From the NCBI GenBank assembly GCA_016722295.1, contig JADKGL010000026.1:186001-250000 (forward strand): a DNA stretch of 64,000 bases, written 5' to 3'. The translations under genes and the position numbers were made by a program. The stretch is from Saprospiraceae bacterium. GTDB taxonomy: Bacteria > Bacteroidota > Bacteroidia > Chitinophagales > Saprospiraceae. The notes under the pieces were generated by a model that searched no databases, was not told the origin of the DNA, and saw only the letters and a list, made by a program, of their open reading frames with translations. Within the stretch, counting starts at the first letter, position 1, and each line of letters begins with the position of its first letter. Positions 27,102 through 36,525 of this stretch are shown here, piece after piece.

Positions 27102-28232
27102 CTATTGATTTCTTTTATTATATTCTTCTAATTCTTGCTTACGTTGATCTTCCTCTTCTTTTTTAATATCATCTAGTGTTTTTGTCTTTGTAATTATTGA
27201 GTTTTTTTGTCCACCTGTATAAATTAAATAGTAGATATTTGTAAGCCACTTTGATGTATCGGGTTCTTGAGAAGGAGATGTGACATATTCTTCAATTATT
27301 GGTTTGTCAATCACTTGATTGTTCCTTCTAAACAAATAATCAAGTTTTGCGTGAGCATTACGCAAGGTTTTATAAGAACCATAATGTTCAAGCTTAATGC
27401 AAGGATTATCTTTTACTTCTAGTATATCGAAACCTATTCCAGGTCTAATATTTTTTTCAATAGGTAATGCAGCCATGGCGTATACATAACCCGAAGTTCC
27501 TTCCCAATCTAAAGTTAGATTAACAGGAGGCCCAATATATTTTACATTTACAGAATCTAAATATTTATAAATTTTTGGATATGCTCTAGCAAAAAACGAA
27601 GGTAATTTTGAACTCAATATTGGCTCCATAATACCATAATAAATTTTATTTTTAAATGTATCTTGCTTTACACCAAAATCAGATTGAACTAAGCCTTCTA
27701 TATAGCCTTTTAAACCTGCCATATCTTCTTTCAACATGTAATCTAATTTAGAAGGCATTGCTAAATAAAGTGCTCTTTTGAAAAAGGGTATCGGTTTTTT
27801 TAACCTAGCAAAACATTTCACATAAACAAATTGATTTCCTTGAGGAATAATTTGCCAATTCAACATCAAATCTGAAGGCCATTTATTGTTCTTCATCCTT
27901 ACAGTTACAAAAGAATCTTGCTCTGATTCAAGCACTTCAACTAATCCTTTCCCATAACTATTTCCATCAAATGTAAAACTAGCTCCAACGTTTACTTCAC
28001 GACCACCCGAAGAAAATTTTAAACTGGGATCTGTTTTACTCCAACTATACCATTTTGGCCAGTCTCTAATATCATTTAAAAATAAATAAACTAAGGGATA
28101 AGATCCATCTATTTTTGTTTCTTGCTCACCTTTATATGCAATTGGACCAAAAAAACAAGCAATGAGGTATAGACCAATGAGAAGAATAGGGATCAAGAAT
28201 AGCTTTTTGCTCATCTTTCTATTTTTTTGCAA
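27102..28232 (-). CDS. membrane-anchored SRPBCC protein with GyrI-like C-terminal domain
   Basis: 376-residue protein. One N-terminal transmembrane segment (about 9-28) is followed by an SRPBCC/polyketide cyclase-like domain (about 40-190, with DIRDWPKWYSWSKTDPSL) and a GyrI-like effector-binding domain (about 225-345), ending IEEYVTSPSQEPDTSKWL. A Lys/Glu-rich coiled tail closes it. The internal Met7 (MSKK) could be the true start. No DNA-binding domain is attached, so it likely binds a small hydrophobic ligand at the membrane rather than regulating transcription directly. Function unknown; followed closely by the thioredoxin-like gene. Confidence 0.86.
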   Translation of the reverse strand: MQKNRKMSKKLFLIPILLIGLYLIACFFGPIAYKGEQETKIDGSYPLVYLFLNDIRDWPKWYSWSKTDPSLKFSSGGREVNVGASFTFDGNSYGKGLVEVLESEQDSFVTVRMKNNKWPSDLMLNWQIIPQGNQFVYVKCFARLKKPIPFFKRALYLAMPSKLDYMLKEDMAGLKGYIEGLVQSDFGVKQDTFKNKIYYGIMEPILSSKLPSFFARAYPKIYKYLDSVNVKYIGPPVNLTLDWEGTSGYVYAMAALPIEKNIRPGIGFDILEVKDNPCIKLEHYGSYKTLRNAHAKLDYLFRRNNQVIDKPIIEEYVTSPSQEPDTSKWLTNIYYLIYTGGQKNSIITKTKTLDDIKKEEEDQRKQELEEYNKRNQ

Positions 28233-28291
28233 AAATAAAGCAATCTATGAACTATTCTCAATGTTAACGTCTCTTTAAGTATGAAATTAGT

Positions 28292-29341
28292 CTATTCATC
28301 ACCGGTCTCGTCGCCTCCACCTACTTTTATTGTTTTTGAATTGGCAAGTTTAGCACGGATTTTATCTTCTATTTCTTTTGCTACTTCTGGATTGTCTTCC
28401 ATAAATTGTTTTGCTGAATCTCTACCCTGAGCAACTTTGGTCCCTTCATAGGCATACCAAGACCCAGATTTAGTTAAAACATTAAGTTCCGCGCCAAGAT
28501 CAACAATCTCCCCATTTTTCGAAATGCCATGTCCATATTCAATATCAAATTCAGCTACTCGGAATGGTGGTGCTAATTTATTTTTTACAACTTTTACTTT
28601 AACACGATTTCCAGTGATTGTTCCATCTTTATCTTTAATCGCAGTTCCACTTCGACGAATATCCAATCGTTGTGAAGCATAAAACTTTAGTGCATTTCCT
28701 CCAGTGGTTGTTTCAGGATTGCCAAACATTACACCAATTTTTTCTCTCAATTGATTGATGAAAATACAACAGCAGCCTGTTTTACCTATTGTTCCGGTTA
28801 ATTTTCTTAAAGCCTGAGACATTAATCTAGCTTGTAAACCCATTTTGCTGTCTCCCATTTCGCCCTCGATTTCTGCTCTTGGAACTAAAGCAGCTACTGA
28901 ATCAATAACTATTATATCAATTGCCCCTGATCGAATCAAATTTTCTGCAATCTCTAAAGCTTGTTCTCCATTATCTGGCTGACTTATTAAAAGATCTTCA
29001 GTATTTACACCCAATCCTTCTGCATAATTTCTATCAAATGCATGTTCAGCATCAATAAATGCTGCAATTCCACCCTGTTTTTGACATTGTGCAATTGCAT
29101 GTATTGCTAATGTAGTTTTTCCCGAACTTTCTGGTCCATAGATTTCTATGACTCTGCCTTTAGGGAATCCTCCCACGCCTAATGCAATATCCAGTGAAAT
29201 ACTCCCTGTACTAATTTTGTCAATTTCATCTACTATGGGTTTGTCACCAAGTCTCATTACTGAACCTTTTCCATATGTTTTTTCCAATCTATCCACTGTA
29301 AGCTGCAGTGCTTTTAATTTTTCATCTCTCTCTTTTGACAT
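28292..29341 (-). CDS. recA: recombinase RecA
   Basis: 349-residue RecA, starting at ATG 29341 (MSKERDEKLKALQ); the 12 upstream in-frame codons lack homology. Walker A is GPESSGKTT; IVIDSVAALVPRAEIEG, the L2 loop with NPETTTGGNALKF and the acidic C-terminus (GGGDETGDE) are all present. It forms ATP-dependent filaments on single-stranded DNA for homologous recombination. recX is not adjacent; a recX gene lies about 25 kb away. A TACCTTTG -7-like element reading toward recA is at 29364-29371, and an imperfect palindrome lies just upstream of that. Confidence 0.98.
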   Translation of the reverse strand: MSKERDEKLKALQLTVDRLEKTYGKGSVMRLGDKPIVDEIDKISTGSISLDIALGVGGFPKGRVIEIYGPESSGKTTLAIHAIAQCQKQGGIAAFIDAEHAFDRNYAEGLGVNTEDLLISQPDNGEQALEIAENLIRSGAIDIIVIDSVAALVPRAEIEGEMGDSKMGLQARLMSQALRKLTGTIGKTGCCCIFINQLREKIGVMFGNPETTTGGNALKFYASQRLDIRRSGTAIKDKDGTITGNRVKVKVVKNKLAPPFRVAEFDIEYGHGISKNGEIVDLGAELNVLTKSGSWYAYEGTKVAQGRDSAKQFMEDNPEVAKEIEDKIRAKLANSKTIKVGGGDETGDE

Positions 29342-29377
29342 ATTTAATTTTATTATATAGAAGCAAAGGTAATACAT

Positions 29378-29397
29378 AAGTAACTAATTATGTACTT
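29378..29397. promoter_or_regulatory. imperfect palindrome upstream of the recA promoter
   Basis: AAGTA-AC-TAATTA-TG-TACTT is a 20-base near-palindrome (two mismatched pairs), centred about 20 bases upstream of the recA -7-like element (29364-29371, minus strand). Position and symmetry suit a repressor site, perhaps damage-responsive, but AT-rich sequence gives such palindromes by chance and I know no consensus for this lineage. Confidence 0.3.
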
Positions 29398-29529
29398 GTT
29401 TTCGTTACTTCTATTGGAAAGATTTTAGAAAAAAATAGCTTTTACTTTAGTTTTACTTATTTTAGATTAATCTAATTATTAACTAATCTTTTATAAATTT
29501 GCACTTTATCAAGCAAGAGTTATAATCTT

Positions 29530-31047
29530 ATGAATCAATTGGTCAATGCTGTATGGGCTCAATATTTAAAGCTACATCGCTATAAGATCAATCGATTCAT
29601 GGAGCAACCCCATGAATCTCAAAAAGAAGAACTTTTTGAAATTCTTGACACTGCTCAATATACGGAATGGGGTCAAAAATATAAATTCAGTGATATAACA
29701 ACAGTTGAAGAATGGCGCCAAAGAGTTCCTGTTCAAGATTACGAAAGTATTAAAGAAGACATTTTTCGAATGATGCGAGGAGAGTATGATGTGCTCTGGC
29801 CCGGTAGAGTTTCTTATTTTTCGAAATCTTCTGGAACGACAAATGACAAAAGTAAGTTTATTCCAGTCACTGATGCCAACCATAAAGATTGTCATGTTCG
29901 AGGTGGATGGAGACAATTAGCAATGATGTATGAAAATATACCCGATCCTCGTATAGTTGAAGGCAAATCTATTATTATGGCAGGCTCTTCATCTAATAAT
30001 CTAGCCGAGTTCCCTGGTAGTGTCATTGGGGATGTGTCCGCTATAGTGTTACAAAGAATTCCTTATGTAGGAAAACTACATCTTAGCCCAGATTTGGATA
30101 TTGCTTTAATGGCAAATTTCGAAGAAAAGCTAAATAAAATAGCAGAGATTTGTATTCACGAAGACATCAGAATGATGGCAGGTGTCCCTACTTGGGCAAT
30201 GATTGTTTTTGAAAAAATTTTAGAAAAGACAAAAAAAGAAAATATCCTTGAGGTTTGGCCTCGAATGCAAATATTCGTGCATGGTGCAGTTAGTTTTGTC
30301 CCTTATAAAGAGCCCTTTAGAAAGTTTTTTCCTTCTAATGAATTTTATTACCAAGAGACATATAATGCATCCGAAGGCTACTTTGCAGTACAATCTGATT
30401 TTGCAAACGATGATATGCTTCTTTTGCTTGATAATGGTGTTTATTTTGAATTTATTCCAATGGAAGAATGGGAATCTGAATTTCCCAAAACAATTTTATT
30501 AAGTGAAGTAGAATTAGGAAAGAATTATGCTGTCGTCATCACAACTAATTCTGGACTATACAGATACAAAATTGGCGATACCGTTTGCTTTACATCTATC
30601 TATCCGTACAAGATAAAAATTACTGGCCGCACCAAGCAATTTATAAATGTGTTTGGAGAAGAGGTTATGGTGGCTAATACTGATGCTGCACTAGCGACAA
30701 CTTGTCAGATGCATGGTGCAAAATTAAAAGATTATACTGTCGCTCCTGTTTTCTTGGGCATACATGAAAAAGGTGGTCATGAGTGGATCATCGAATTCGA
30801 AAAGAACCCAATAAATTTTCATCAATTCGCAATAGATCTAGATTCCAATTTAAGAAAAATTAATTCTGACTATGACGCCAAACGCTATAACGATCTCGCA
30901 TTGGTTTGTTTAAAGCTTAATGTTGCCCCTGAAGGCACTTTTATGAAATGGATGAAATCTAAAAATAAAATTGGCGCTCAACAAAAAGTTCCGCGTCTAT
31001 CAAATCATAGACAGCATTTGGAAGAAGTATTGGTTTTTATAAATTGA
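29530..31047 (+). CDS. GH3-like acyl-adenylating enzyme
   Basis: 505-residue protein of the GH3 family (named from plant auxin-amido synthetases), members of the adenylate-forming ANL superfamily. The ATP-binding motif SKSSGTT lies at 98-104, a second YNASEGYFAVQ motif follows around residues 278-290, and YRYKIGDTVCF marks the C-terminal hinge; ITGRTKQFINVFGEEV is also typical. It should activate a carboxylic acid and perhaps join it to an amino acid; substrate unknown in bacteria. It is divergent from recA across about 190 bases. A TAAATTTG element at 29494-29501 may be its -7. Confidence 0.92.
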   Translation: MNQLVNAVWAQYLKLHRYKINRFMEQPHESQKEELFEILDTAQYTEWGQKYKFSDITTVEEWRQRVPVQDYESIKEDIFRMMRGEYDVLWPGRVSYFSKSSGTTNDKSKFIPVTDANHKDCHVRGGWRQLAMMYENIPDPRIVEGKSIIMAGSSSNNLAEFPGSVIGDVSAIVLQRIPYVGKLHLSPDLDIALMANFEEKLNKIAEICIHEDIRMMAGVPTWAMIVFEKILEKTKKENILEVWPRMQIFVHGAVSFVPYKEPFRKFFPSNEFYYQETYNASEGYFAVQSDFANDDMLLLLDNGVYFEFIPMEEWESEFPKTILLSEVELGKNYAVVITTNSGLYRYKIGDTVCFTSIYPYKIKITGRTKQFINVFGEEVMVANTDAALATTCQMHGAKLKDYTVAPVFLGIHEKGGHEWIIEFEKNPINFHQFAIDLDSNLRKINSDYDAKRYNDLALVCLKLNVAPEGTFMKWMKSKNKIGAQQKVPRLSNHRQHLEEVLVFIN

Positions 31048-31101
31048 AGTTGATCAATTAAAAGTGTTTATGTAAAGAAATAAATATTGTTTATAAAAAT
31101 C

Positions 31102-31461
31102 TTATTCCTTAATTAATTGCAGATACTCTATATCTCCTGCACTATTCATTATAAACAACATTGAATCTTTAGATACGGACTCTATTTTTACAGAAAATGT
31201 AAGTTTATCTTTTGGTTTTACTGTCAACATTTTATTTGATATAAAAAAACTTCCTTGATCTGCTGTGCCAAGAAATGAAGCATAACTTTTATCGGCATTA
31301 AATACAAATTTGACTTGATCTGTACATTGATTCGCAGGATTTGATTTTGAAGACCAGTTAACACATTTCCATGTACCAATGATTTTTTCTAACATTTCTT
31401 TGTCTTCTGTACAATTTGCAAATAATAAAAAGAAACAAAAAATTGCAATATATTTCTTCAT
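31102..31461 (-). CDS. lipocalin-like small lipoprotein
   Basis: 119-residue lipoprotein starting at ATG 31461 (MKKYIAIFCF), with a lipobox at Cys17 (LLFANC). The remainder resembles the short Bacteroidota lipocalin-like families: LEKIIGTWKC start, beta strands such as VKFVFNADKSYASF and LTFSVKIESVSKDSMLFI. Likely at the periplasmic face of a membrane, function unknown. It lies 27 bases downstream of the reductase gene on the same strand. Confidence 0.82.
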   Translation of the reverse strand: MKKYIAIFCFFLLFANCTEDKEMLEKIIGTWKCVNWSSKSNPANQCTDQVKFVFNADKSYASFLGTADQGSFFISNKMLTVKPKDKLTFSVKIESVSKDSMLFIMNSAGDIEYLQLIKE

Positions 31462-31488
31462 TTTGATTTTATTTGTATACAAGTTTTC

Positions 31489-32235
31489 TTAACCAAATAA
31501 CTCATATTTTATTTTTTCCTTTGGAATTTTGAGGACATTGTGGAGATTGAGGACAGCTTCATCAATCATATTCGTCCAGCCACAAAGCATGAATTGGCAG
31601 TTATTGTTTTTTGTTTTATATTCTTCTAAGTAGACTTGATGAACACGCCCTAAATGATATTGAATTTTATTTTTTGCTTTGGGAATTTTACTCGCCTGAG
31701 AAAGACAAACACTACATTTAAAAAACGGAATAAAGTGAGACCAATCTTCAAGTTCTTCTAAATATAAAATATCTTTTTCTTTGCGAATGCCGAAAATAAG
31801 ATGAATTTCGTCATATGGATTTCCAGAAGCAGCTATCTCTTGTAACATAGAGCGATATGGAACAACTCCTGCACCTGTTGCTATTAAAACTAATTTTTGT
31901 TTTTTTAACTCAGGTAAAACGAAATTTCCATCTGGACCTTTACACTTAATGATATCTCCTTTATTGATCGATTCGAATAAATATTGACTAGCTAAACCTC
32001 CTTTTTTATAGGAGACGCCTAGTTCAATAATATTCGATCCATCATAAACATTCGCGATGGAATATGATTTCCAGCGATCTAATCTTTTGTCTCCGACAGG
32101 AAAATCAAAAGTAAGAAACTGACCTGATTTATATTGTATTGGATTTTCAGACAATAGCTTAAACCAAAATCGATTCGTTGTAGGAGATTCTACCTTTTGT
32201 CCTATAAATTCAGCGTCATACCAAACAGTTTGCAT
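31489..32235 (-). CDS. ferredoxin-NADP reductase family flavoprotein
   Basis: 248-residue FAD/NAD(P)-binding oxidoreductase. The FAD domain (1-100) contains the RxYS-type motif as KSYSIAN, then a GLASQYLFE segment. The nucleotide domain (about 108-248) contains LIATGAGVVPYRSMLQEI and CGWTNMIDEAV. The final residues ELFG are the short C-terminus of ferredoxin reductases. No ferredoxin domain is fused. It probably passes electrons between NADPH and a ferredoxin, flavodoxin or other partner; which is unknown. Confidence 0.92.
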   Translation of the reverse strand: MQTVWYDAEFIGQKVESPTTNRFWFKLLSENPIQYKSGQFLTFDFPVGDKRLDRWKSYSIANVYDGSNIIELGVSYKKGGLASQYLFESINKGDIIKCKGPDGNFVLPELKKQKLVLIATGAGVVPYRSMLQEIAASGNPYDEIHLIFGIRKEKDILYLEELEDWSHFIPFFKCSVCLSQASKIPKAKNKIQYHLGRVHQVYLEEYKTKNNNCQFMLCGWTNMIDEAVLNLHNVLKIPKEKIKYELFG

Positions 32236-32285
32236 GGTGGGCGATTTTTATCTAAACAGATAGTTTAAGGAAAGGTTTATATGCT

Positions 32286-32313
32286 TTGATCTTTGGTACT
32301 TTCATTACCTTTG
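32286..32313 (+). promoter_or_regulatory. probable Bacteroidota-type promoter for the GNAT gene
   Basis: TTG at 32286-32288, then TACCTTTG at 32306-32313 with a 17-base spacer, 18 bases before the ATG at 32332. It matches the TTG / TAnnTTTG pattern. Confidence 0.45.
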
Positions 32314-32331
32314 TCTCAATCTCTAAACAAC

Positions 32332-32790
32332 ATGATCCAAATATATCAAGCTAAAATTGACGATGTAGCGGCACTTTCAGAACTCTTTGATTTGTATCGA
32401 ATTTTCTATGGGAAAGAATCTAATCTTATTGGAGCAAATCAATTTCTTACAGAAAGAATTATAAAGAATGAGACAACAATTTTTCTAGCTAAAGATAGTG
32501 ATCATGGACAACTGGTAGGATTTACACAACTTTATCCTTTGTTTTCTTCAACGAGAATGCAACGATTATTATTGTTGAACGATTTGTATGTTCTTGAAGA
32601 GTTTCGCGGTCGTGGTATTTCAAAATTATTGATCGAAAGAGCCAAACAACTTGCACTTGAGATCAATGCTGCTGGAATTTTACTGGAAACTCAAAAGTCA
32701 AATCTCATTGGAAATGCACTTTACCCTCGAATGAATTTCCACTTAGAAGATGATGTCAATTTTTATTTTTGGAACTCCATGAATACCTAG
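32332..32790 (+). CDS. GNAT family N-acetyltransferase
   Basis: 152-residue acyltransferase of the GNAT fold. ATG 32332 is chosen; the frame upstream lacks homologous sequence. Acetyl-CoA-binding motif A appears as LYVLEEFRGRGISKLLIERAK, followed by motif B GILLETQKSNLIGNALYPRMNF. Substrate unknown (protein N-terminus or small amine are both common in this fold). The downstream TIGR02757 gene starts within or directly after its stop, implying coupled translation. Confidence 0.92.
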   Translation: MIQIYQAKIDDVAALSELFDLYRIFYGKESNLIGANQFLTERIIKNETTIFLAKDSDHGQLVGFTQLYPLFSSTRMQRLLLLNDLYVLEEFRGRGISKLLIERAKQLALEINAAGILLETQKSNLIGNALYPRMNFHLEDDVNFYFWNSMNT

Positions 32791-32792
32791 TT

Positions 32793-33587
32793 TTGAAGCA
32801 AAAAGTAACTAAAAAAGAAATTCAGGAGATCCTTTTGCACTATGCAGATCGCTATAATCAATTGTCTTTTATCGAACAAGATCCTATCTCTATTCCTCAT
32901 CAATTTCATCGAAAACAAGATATTGAAATTATAGGCTTTTGGGTCGCTATGCTGTCTTGGGGTAATCGCAAAACTATTATCAACAAAGGAAATGAACTCA
33001 TTACACTATTTGAACAAAATCCATATGATTTTGTACGGTTTCATTCAGAACTAGATTTGAGACGTTTTGAACGATTTATCCATCGAACATTTAATTCAAC
33101 AGATGCTTTGTATTTTATTTCTTTTTTTTCCCATTGGTATTCTGAACATGATAGCTTAGAGGAAGCATTTTATCAGCAGGAATTTAGTAGCCATGATACT
33201 GTTGAATCACATTTGGAGCGCTTTCATCAAGTGTTTTTTTCATTACCAGATCTTTCAATTCGAACTAAAAAACATGTGTCAAAACCGTCAACAAAATCAA
33301 GGTGCAAACGCTTAGCCATGTTTTTACGTTGGATGGTAAGGTCAGATGATAAAAAAGTAGATTTTGGACTATGGAAAAAGATTCAAACTTCGCAATTAAT
33401 TCTCCCTCTTGACGTTCATGTAGAGCGAACTGCACGAAATCTCAAACTGCTTGAAAGGAAAGCATTAGACTGGCAGGCTGTAATGGAATTAAGCTCAAAT
33501 TGCAAAAAAATTGTACCAAATGACCCTTGTTTGCTGGATTATGCACTTTTTGGCATGAGTATTGACCAAAAGTTCTTAATTCTATAA
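32793..33587 (+). CDS. TIGR02757 family protein
   Basis: 264-residue protein of the conserved, function-unknown TIGR02757 (DUF2400) family. Family marks are FIEQDPISIPHQFHRKQDIEI, IGFWVAMLSWGNRKTIINKGNELI, HRTFNSTDALYF, KRLAMFLRWMVRSDDKKVDFG and PLDVHVERTARNL. It resembles an HhH-GPD-like DNA repair fold in its last part, which is suggestive only. No ATG lies near the N-terminus; the most likely start is TTG 32793, two bases after the GNAT stop. A second TTG at 32769 would overlap the GNAT gene. Confidence 0.88.
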   Translation: MKQKVTKKEIQEILLHYADRYNQLSFIEQDPISIPHQFHRKQDIEIIGFWVAMLSWGNRKTIINKGNELITLFEQNPYDFVRFHSELDLRRFERFIHRTFNSTDALYFISFFSHWYSEHDSLEEAFYQQEFSSHDTVESHLERFHQVFFSLPDLSIRTKKHVSKPSTKSRCKRLAMFLRWMVRSDDKKVDFGLWKKIQTSQLILPLDVHVERTARNLKLLERKALDWQAVMELSSNCKKIVPNDPCLLDYALFGMSIDQKFLIL

Positions 33588-33638
33588 GTTATCAGTATTT
33601 TGTGCCCATAAAAATCAAACAATTTAAAACAATTTTAT

Positions 33639-36428
33639 ATGCAAAATCGATATTTACTTTTTGCTTTTCTCTCTTTTTTTATCGTTGGCACTGCTATAGG
33701 CCAGAAAAAATCGAAAAAGAAAGATAAAACGCTAATGGAGGCTCCAGCAGCTCCAAAAGACCCTTTAGCTGGGGTGACTAAATTAAGTTCTGTAGAAGGA
33801 ATTACAGAATATTCATTAACCAATGGCCTTAATGTTTTGCTTTATCCAGATAATTCTAAACAAACCATCACGGTCAATATGACCTATAAAGTAGGCTCAA
33901 GACATGAAGGCTATGGAGAAACTGGTATGGCTCATTTATTAGAGCATCTCGTGTTCAAAGGCACTCCTAATCATCCTAATATTCCAAATGAACTATCTAG
34001 TCATGGATCAAGACCAAATGGTACGACTTGGTATGACCGAACAAACTATTTTGAAACATTCAATGCAACAGAAGATAATCTTAAATGGGCTTTAGATCTT
34101 GAAGCAGATCGAATGGTTAATTCTTACATCGCAAAAAAGGATCTTGAAACTGAAATGACTGTAGTTCGAAATGAATTTGAATCAGGCGAAAATAATCCTA
34201 CGGGAGTCTTGATGCAACGAGTGATGTCTACTGCTTATTTGTGGCATAACTATGGTCAGACTACGATTGGTGCAAGATCAGATATCGAAAATGTACCTAT
34301 TGAGAATCTTCAAGCATTCTATAGAAAATATTATCAACCAGATAATGCAGTATTAACTGTTGCTGGGAAAATAGATGAAGCAAAAACAATTGTCCTAATC
34401 AACCAATATTTTGGTAAAATCCCAAGACCAAGCCGCATATTAACTCCTACGTATACTGCCGAACCAATACAAGACGGCGAACGTCTCGTTACTTTGCGAA
34501 GAGTAGGAGATGTTCAAGCTGTATCAAGTATGTATCACATTGCTCCAGGTTCTCATCCCGATGCAGCTGCTGCAGATGTTCTGGTTGAATTATTGACAGC
34601 AGAACCTTCAGGAAGACTTCATAAAGCTTTAGTAGAAACAAAAATAGCTTCAGGTCAATTTGGCTGGTGTGCTACATTAAAAGAACCAGGCTTTGCCTAT
34701 TTTGGAGCATCAGTGCGAAAAGAAAATTCTATAGACGAAGCAAAGAAAATTCTTTTGAGTACTTTAGATAATATTTCGAAAAATCCACCAACAAAAGAAG
34801 AAGTAGATCGTGCAAAAACAAAATTACTTAAAGACTTTGAATTACAATTTCGAAATACAGAACGAGTCGGAACAGGTATTTCTGAATTCATCGGTATGGG
34901 TGATTGGAGGTTGGCTTTTATTACAAGAGATTTTCTAAGAAACGTTACTGTAGAAGATGTACAACGAGTTGCGCAAACTTATTTTAAACCATCAAATAGA
35001 ACGATTGGAATTTTTATACCGGAGACTAATCCTGATAGGACAGAGATTCCACCAGTACCTGATGTTGTAAAATTAGTTGACGGATACAAAGGGGATGCTC
35101 CGATTGCTCAAGGTGAAGACTTTGACCCTTCTCCAAGTAATATTGAAAAAAGAACACATAAAGGGCAAGAAGCTAATTCATTCAAATATGCATTTCTTCC
35201 AAAACTAACAAAAGGGAATGTAGTAAATGCATCTATTACACTGCGTCTTGGTGACGAACAGAGTCTTCAAAACAAAGCAACAATTAGTTCATTTACCGCA
35301 TCAATGTTGAATCGTGGAACAAAAACAATGTCTCGTCAACAAGTAAAAGATGAACTGGATAGATTAAAAGCGAGAGTTAATATTTTTGGCTCTGGTCAGA
35401 CCGTAAGTGTGTCAATTCATACAACAAAGGAAAATCTTGATGCAGTATTAAAAATCGTTACAGATCAATTGAAAAATCCAGCATTCATTGATAAAGAATT
35501 TGAAGAGCTAAGAAATGAAGAGTTGGCTGGAATTGAAGAACAAAAATCTGACCCACAAGCTCTAGTCGGAATTGCATATCAAAAACACCTTAATCCTTAT
35601 CCTAAAGGTCATATTAATTATGTAAATTCTGTAGATGAAGATATCCAAGATTTTAAATCTGTTAAACTCGAAGATTGTAAAAAATTTCACGAAGAATTTT
35701 ATGGTTCAAACAATGGTACTGTATCTGTAGTTGGAGATTTTGAAGAAGCAGCCACAAAGGATTTAATTGTAAAATCATTTGGCAATTGGAATAGTAAAAA
35801 ACCATTTGCAAGAATTGCAGATAAATACACTGATGTAAAATCGACAAATGTTAACATAGAAACTCCAGACAAAGCAAACTCAATGTTCCTCGCGGGATGT
35901 AATCTAGAGATAAAAGATTCTGACCCAGAATATCCTGCTATGGTTATGGCAAATTATATCCTTGGTGGTGGTTTTTTAAATAGCAGATTGGCAGTGCGCA
36001 TTCGTCAAAAAGAAGGTTTAAGCTATGGAGTTGGTTCTTCATTCAATGCTGATGCTCTTGACAAATCAGGCGGATTCACAGCTTATGCTATCTATGCTCC
36101 AGAAAATAGAGACAAACTTGAAGTTGCATTTAAAGATGAGATTCAAAAATTGTTAACCAGTGGATTTACAGATCAAGAATTAGCAGATGCTAAATCTGGT
36201 TATCTACAATCAAGAACTGTAAGTAGAGCACAAGATCAATCTCTAGCTGGAAGCTTGAATTATAATCTTTATATCAATCGAAATATGCAATACACTGAAG
36301 ATTTTGAAAAGAAAGTTAAAGATCTAACAGTCGCAGATCTAAATGCTGCATTTCGCAAACATATAAGTTTAGAAAAACTTTCTATTGTCAAAGGTGGAGA
36401 CTTTGCAAATAAATTAAAAAAACCATAG
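33639..36428 (+). CDS. M16 family zinc metallopeptidase, two-domain
   Basis: 929-residue exported protease of the pitrilysin/M16 family. Signal peptide 1-22 (ending GTAIGQ), then two repeats of the M16 fold. The first (about 50-480) carries the inverted zinc motif His99-x-x-Glu102-His103 in GMAHLLEHLVFKGT and the distal Glu in VRNEFESGENNP. The second (about 510-925) lacks a zinc site but has SMFLAGC... and RIRQKEGLSYGVGSS, as usual for the partner half. It probably degrades or processes peptides in the periplasm. A strong terminator follows. Confidence 0.95.
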   Translation: MQNRYLLFAFLSFFIVGTAIGQKKSKKKDKTLMEAPAAPKDPLAGVTKLSSVEGITEYSLTNGLNVLLYPDNSKQTITVNMTYKVGSRHEGYGETGMAHLLEHLVFKGTPNHPNIPNELSSHGSRPNGTTWYDRTNYFETFNATEDNLKWALDLEADRMVNSYIAKKDLETEMTVVRNEFESGENNPTGVLMQRVMSTAYLWHNYGQTTIGARSDIENVPIENLQAFYRKYYQPDNAVLTVAGKIDEAKTIVLINQYFGKIPRPSRILTPTYTAEPIQDGERLVTLRRVGDVQAVSSMYHIAPGSHPDAAAADVLVELLTAEPSGRLHKALVETKIASGQFGWCATLKEPGFAYFGASVRKENSIDEAKKILLSTLDNISKNPPTKEEVDRAKTKLLKDFELQFRNTERVGTGISEFIGMGDWRLAFITRDFLRNVTVEDVQRVAQTYFKPSNRTIGIFIPETNPDRTEIPPVPDVVKLVDGYKGDAPIAQGEDFDPSPSNIEKRTHKGQEANSFKYAFLPKLTKGNVVNASITLRLGDEQSLQNKATISSFTASMLNRGTKTMSRQQVKDELDRLKARVNIFGSGQTVSVSIHTTKENLDAVLKIVTDQLKNPAFIDKEFEELRNEELAGIEEQKSDPQALVGIAYQKHLNPYPKGHINYVNSVDEDIQDFKSVKLEDCKKFHEEFYGSNNGTVSVVGDFEEAATKDLIVKSFGNWNSKKPFARIADKYTDVKSTNVNIETPDKANSMFLAGCNLEIKDSDPEYPAMVMANYILGGGFLNSRLAVRIRQKEGLSYGVGSSFNADALDKSGGFTAYAIYAPENRDKLEVAFKDEIQKLLTSGFTDQELADAKSGYLQSRTVSRAQDQSLAGSLNYNLYINRNMQYTEDFEKKVKDLTVADLNAAFRKHISLEKLSIVKGGDFANKLKKP

Positions 36429-36454
36429 TGATCACAATTTAATATCTATAATAT

Positions 36455-36494
36455 AAAATGGGAAATAGTTAATCTTTTTACTATTTCCCATTTT
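36455..36494 (+). terminator. intrinsic terminator after the M16 peptidase
   Basis: A 15-bp stem (36455-36469 with 36480-36494, AAATGGGAAATAG / CTATTTCCCATTT at its core) with a 10-base loop. The descending arm itself ends in a T-run (36491-36495). It lies 26 bases after the stop. Confidence 0.85.
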
Positions 36495-36525
36495 TATTAA
36501 ATGAAAAATCTAAATTCTTCTAACA

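Noticed and set aside
31489..32235. Cytochrome-b5 reductase as partner of the desaturase
   Set aside because: The reductase is 13 kb away on an unrelated unit; linkage cannot be supported.
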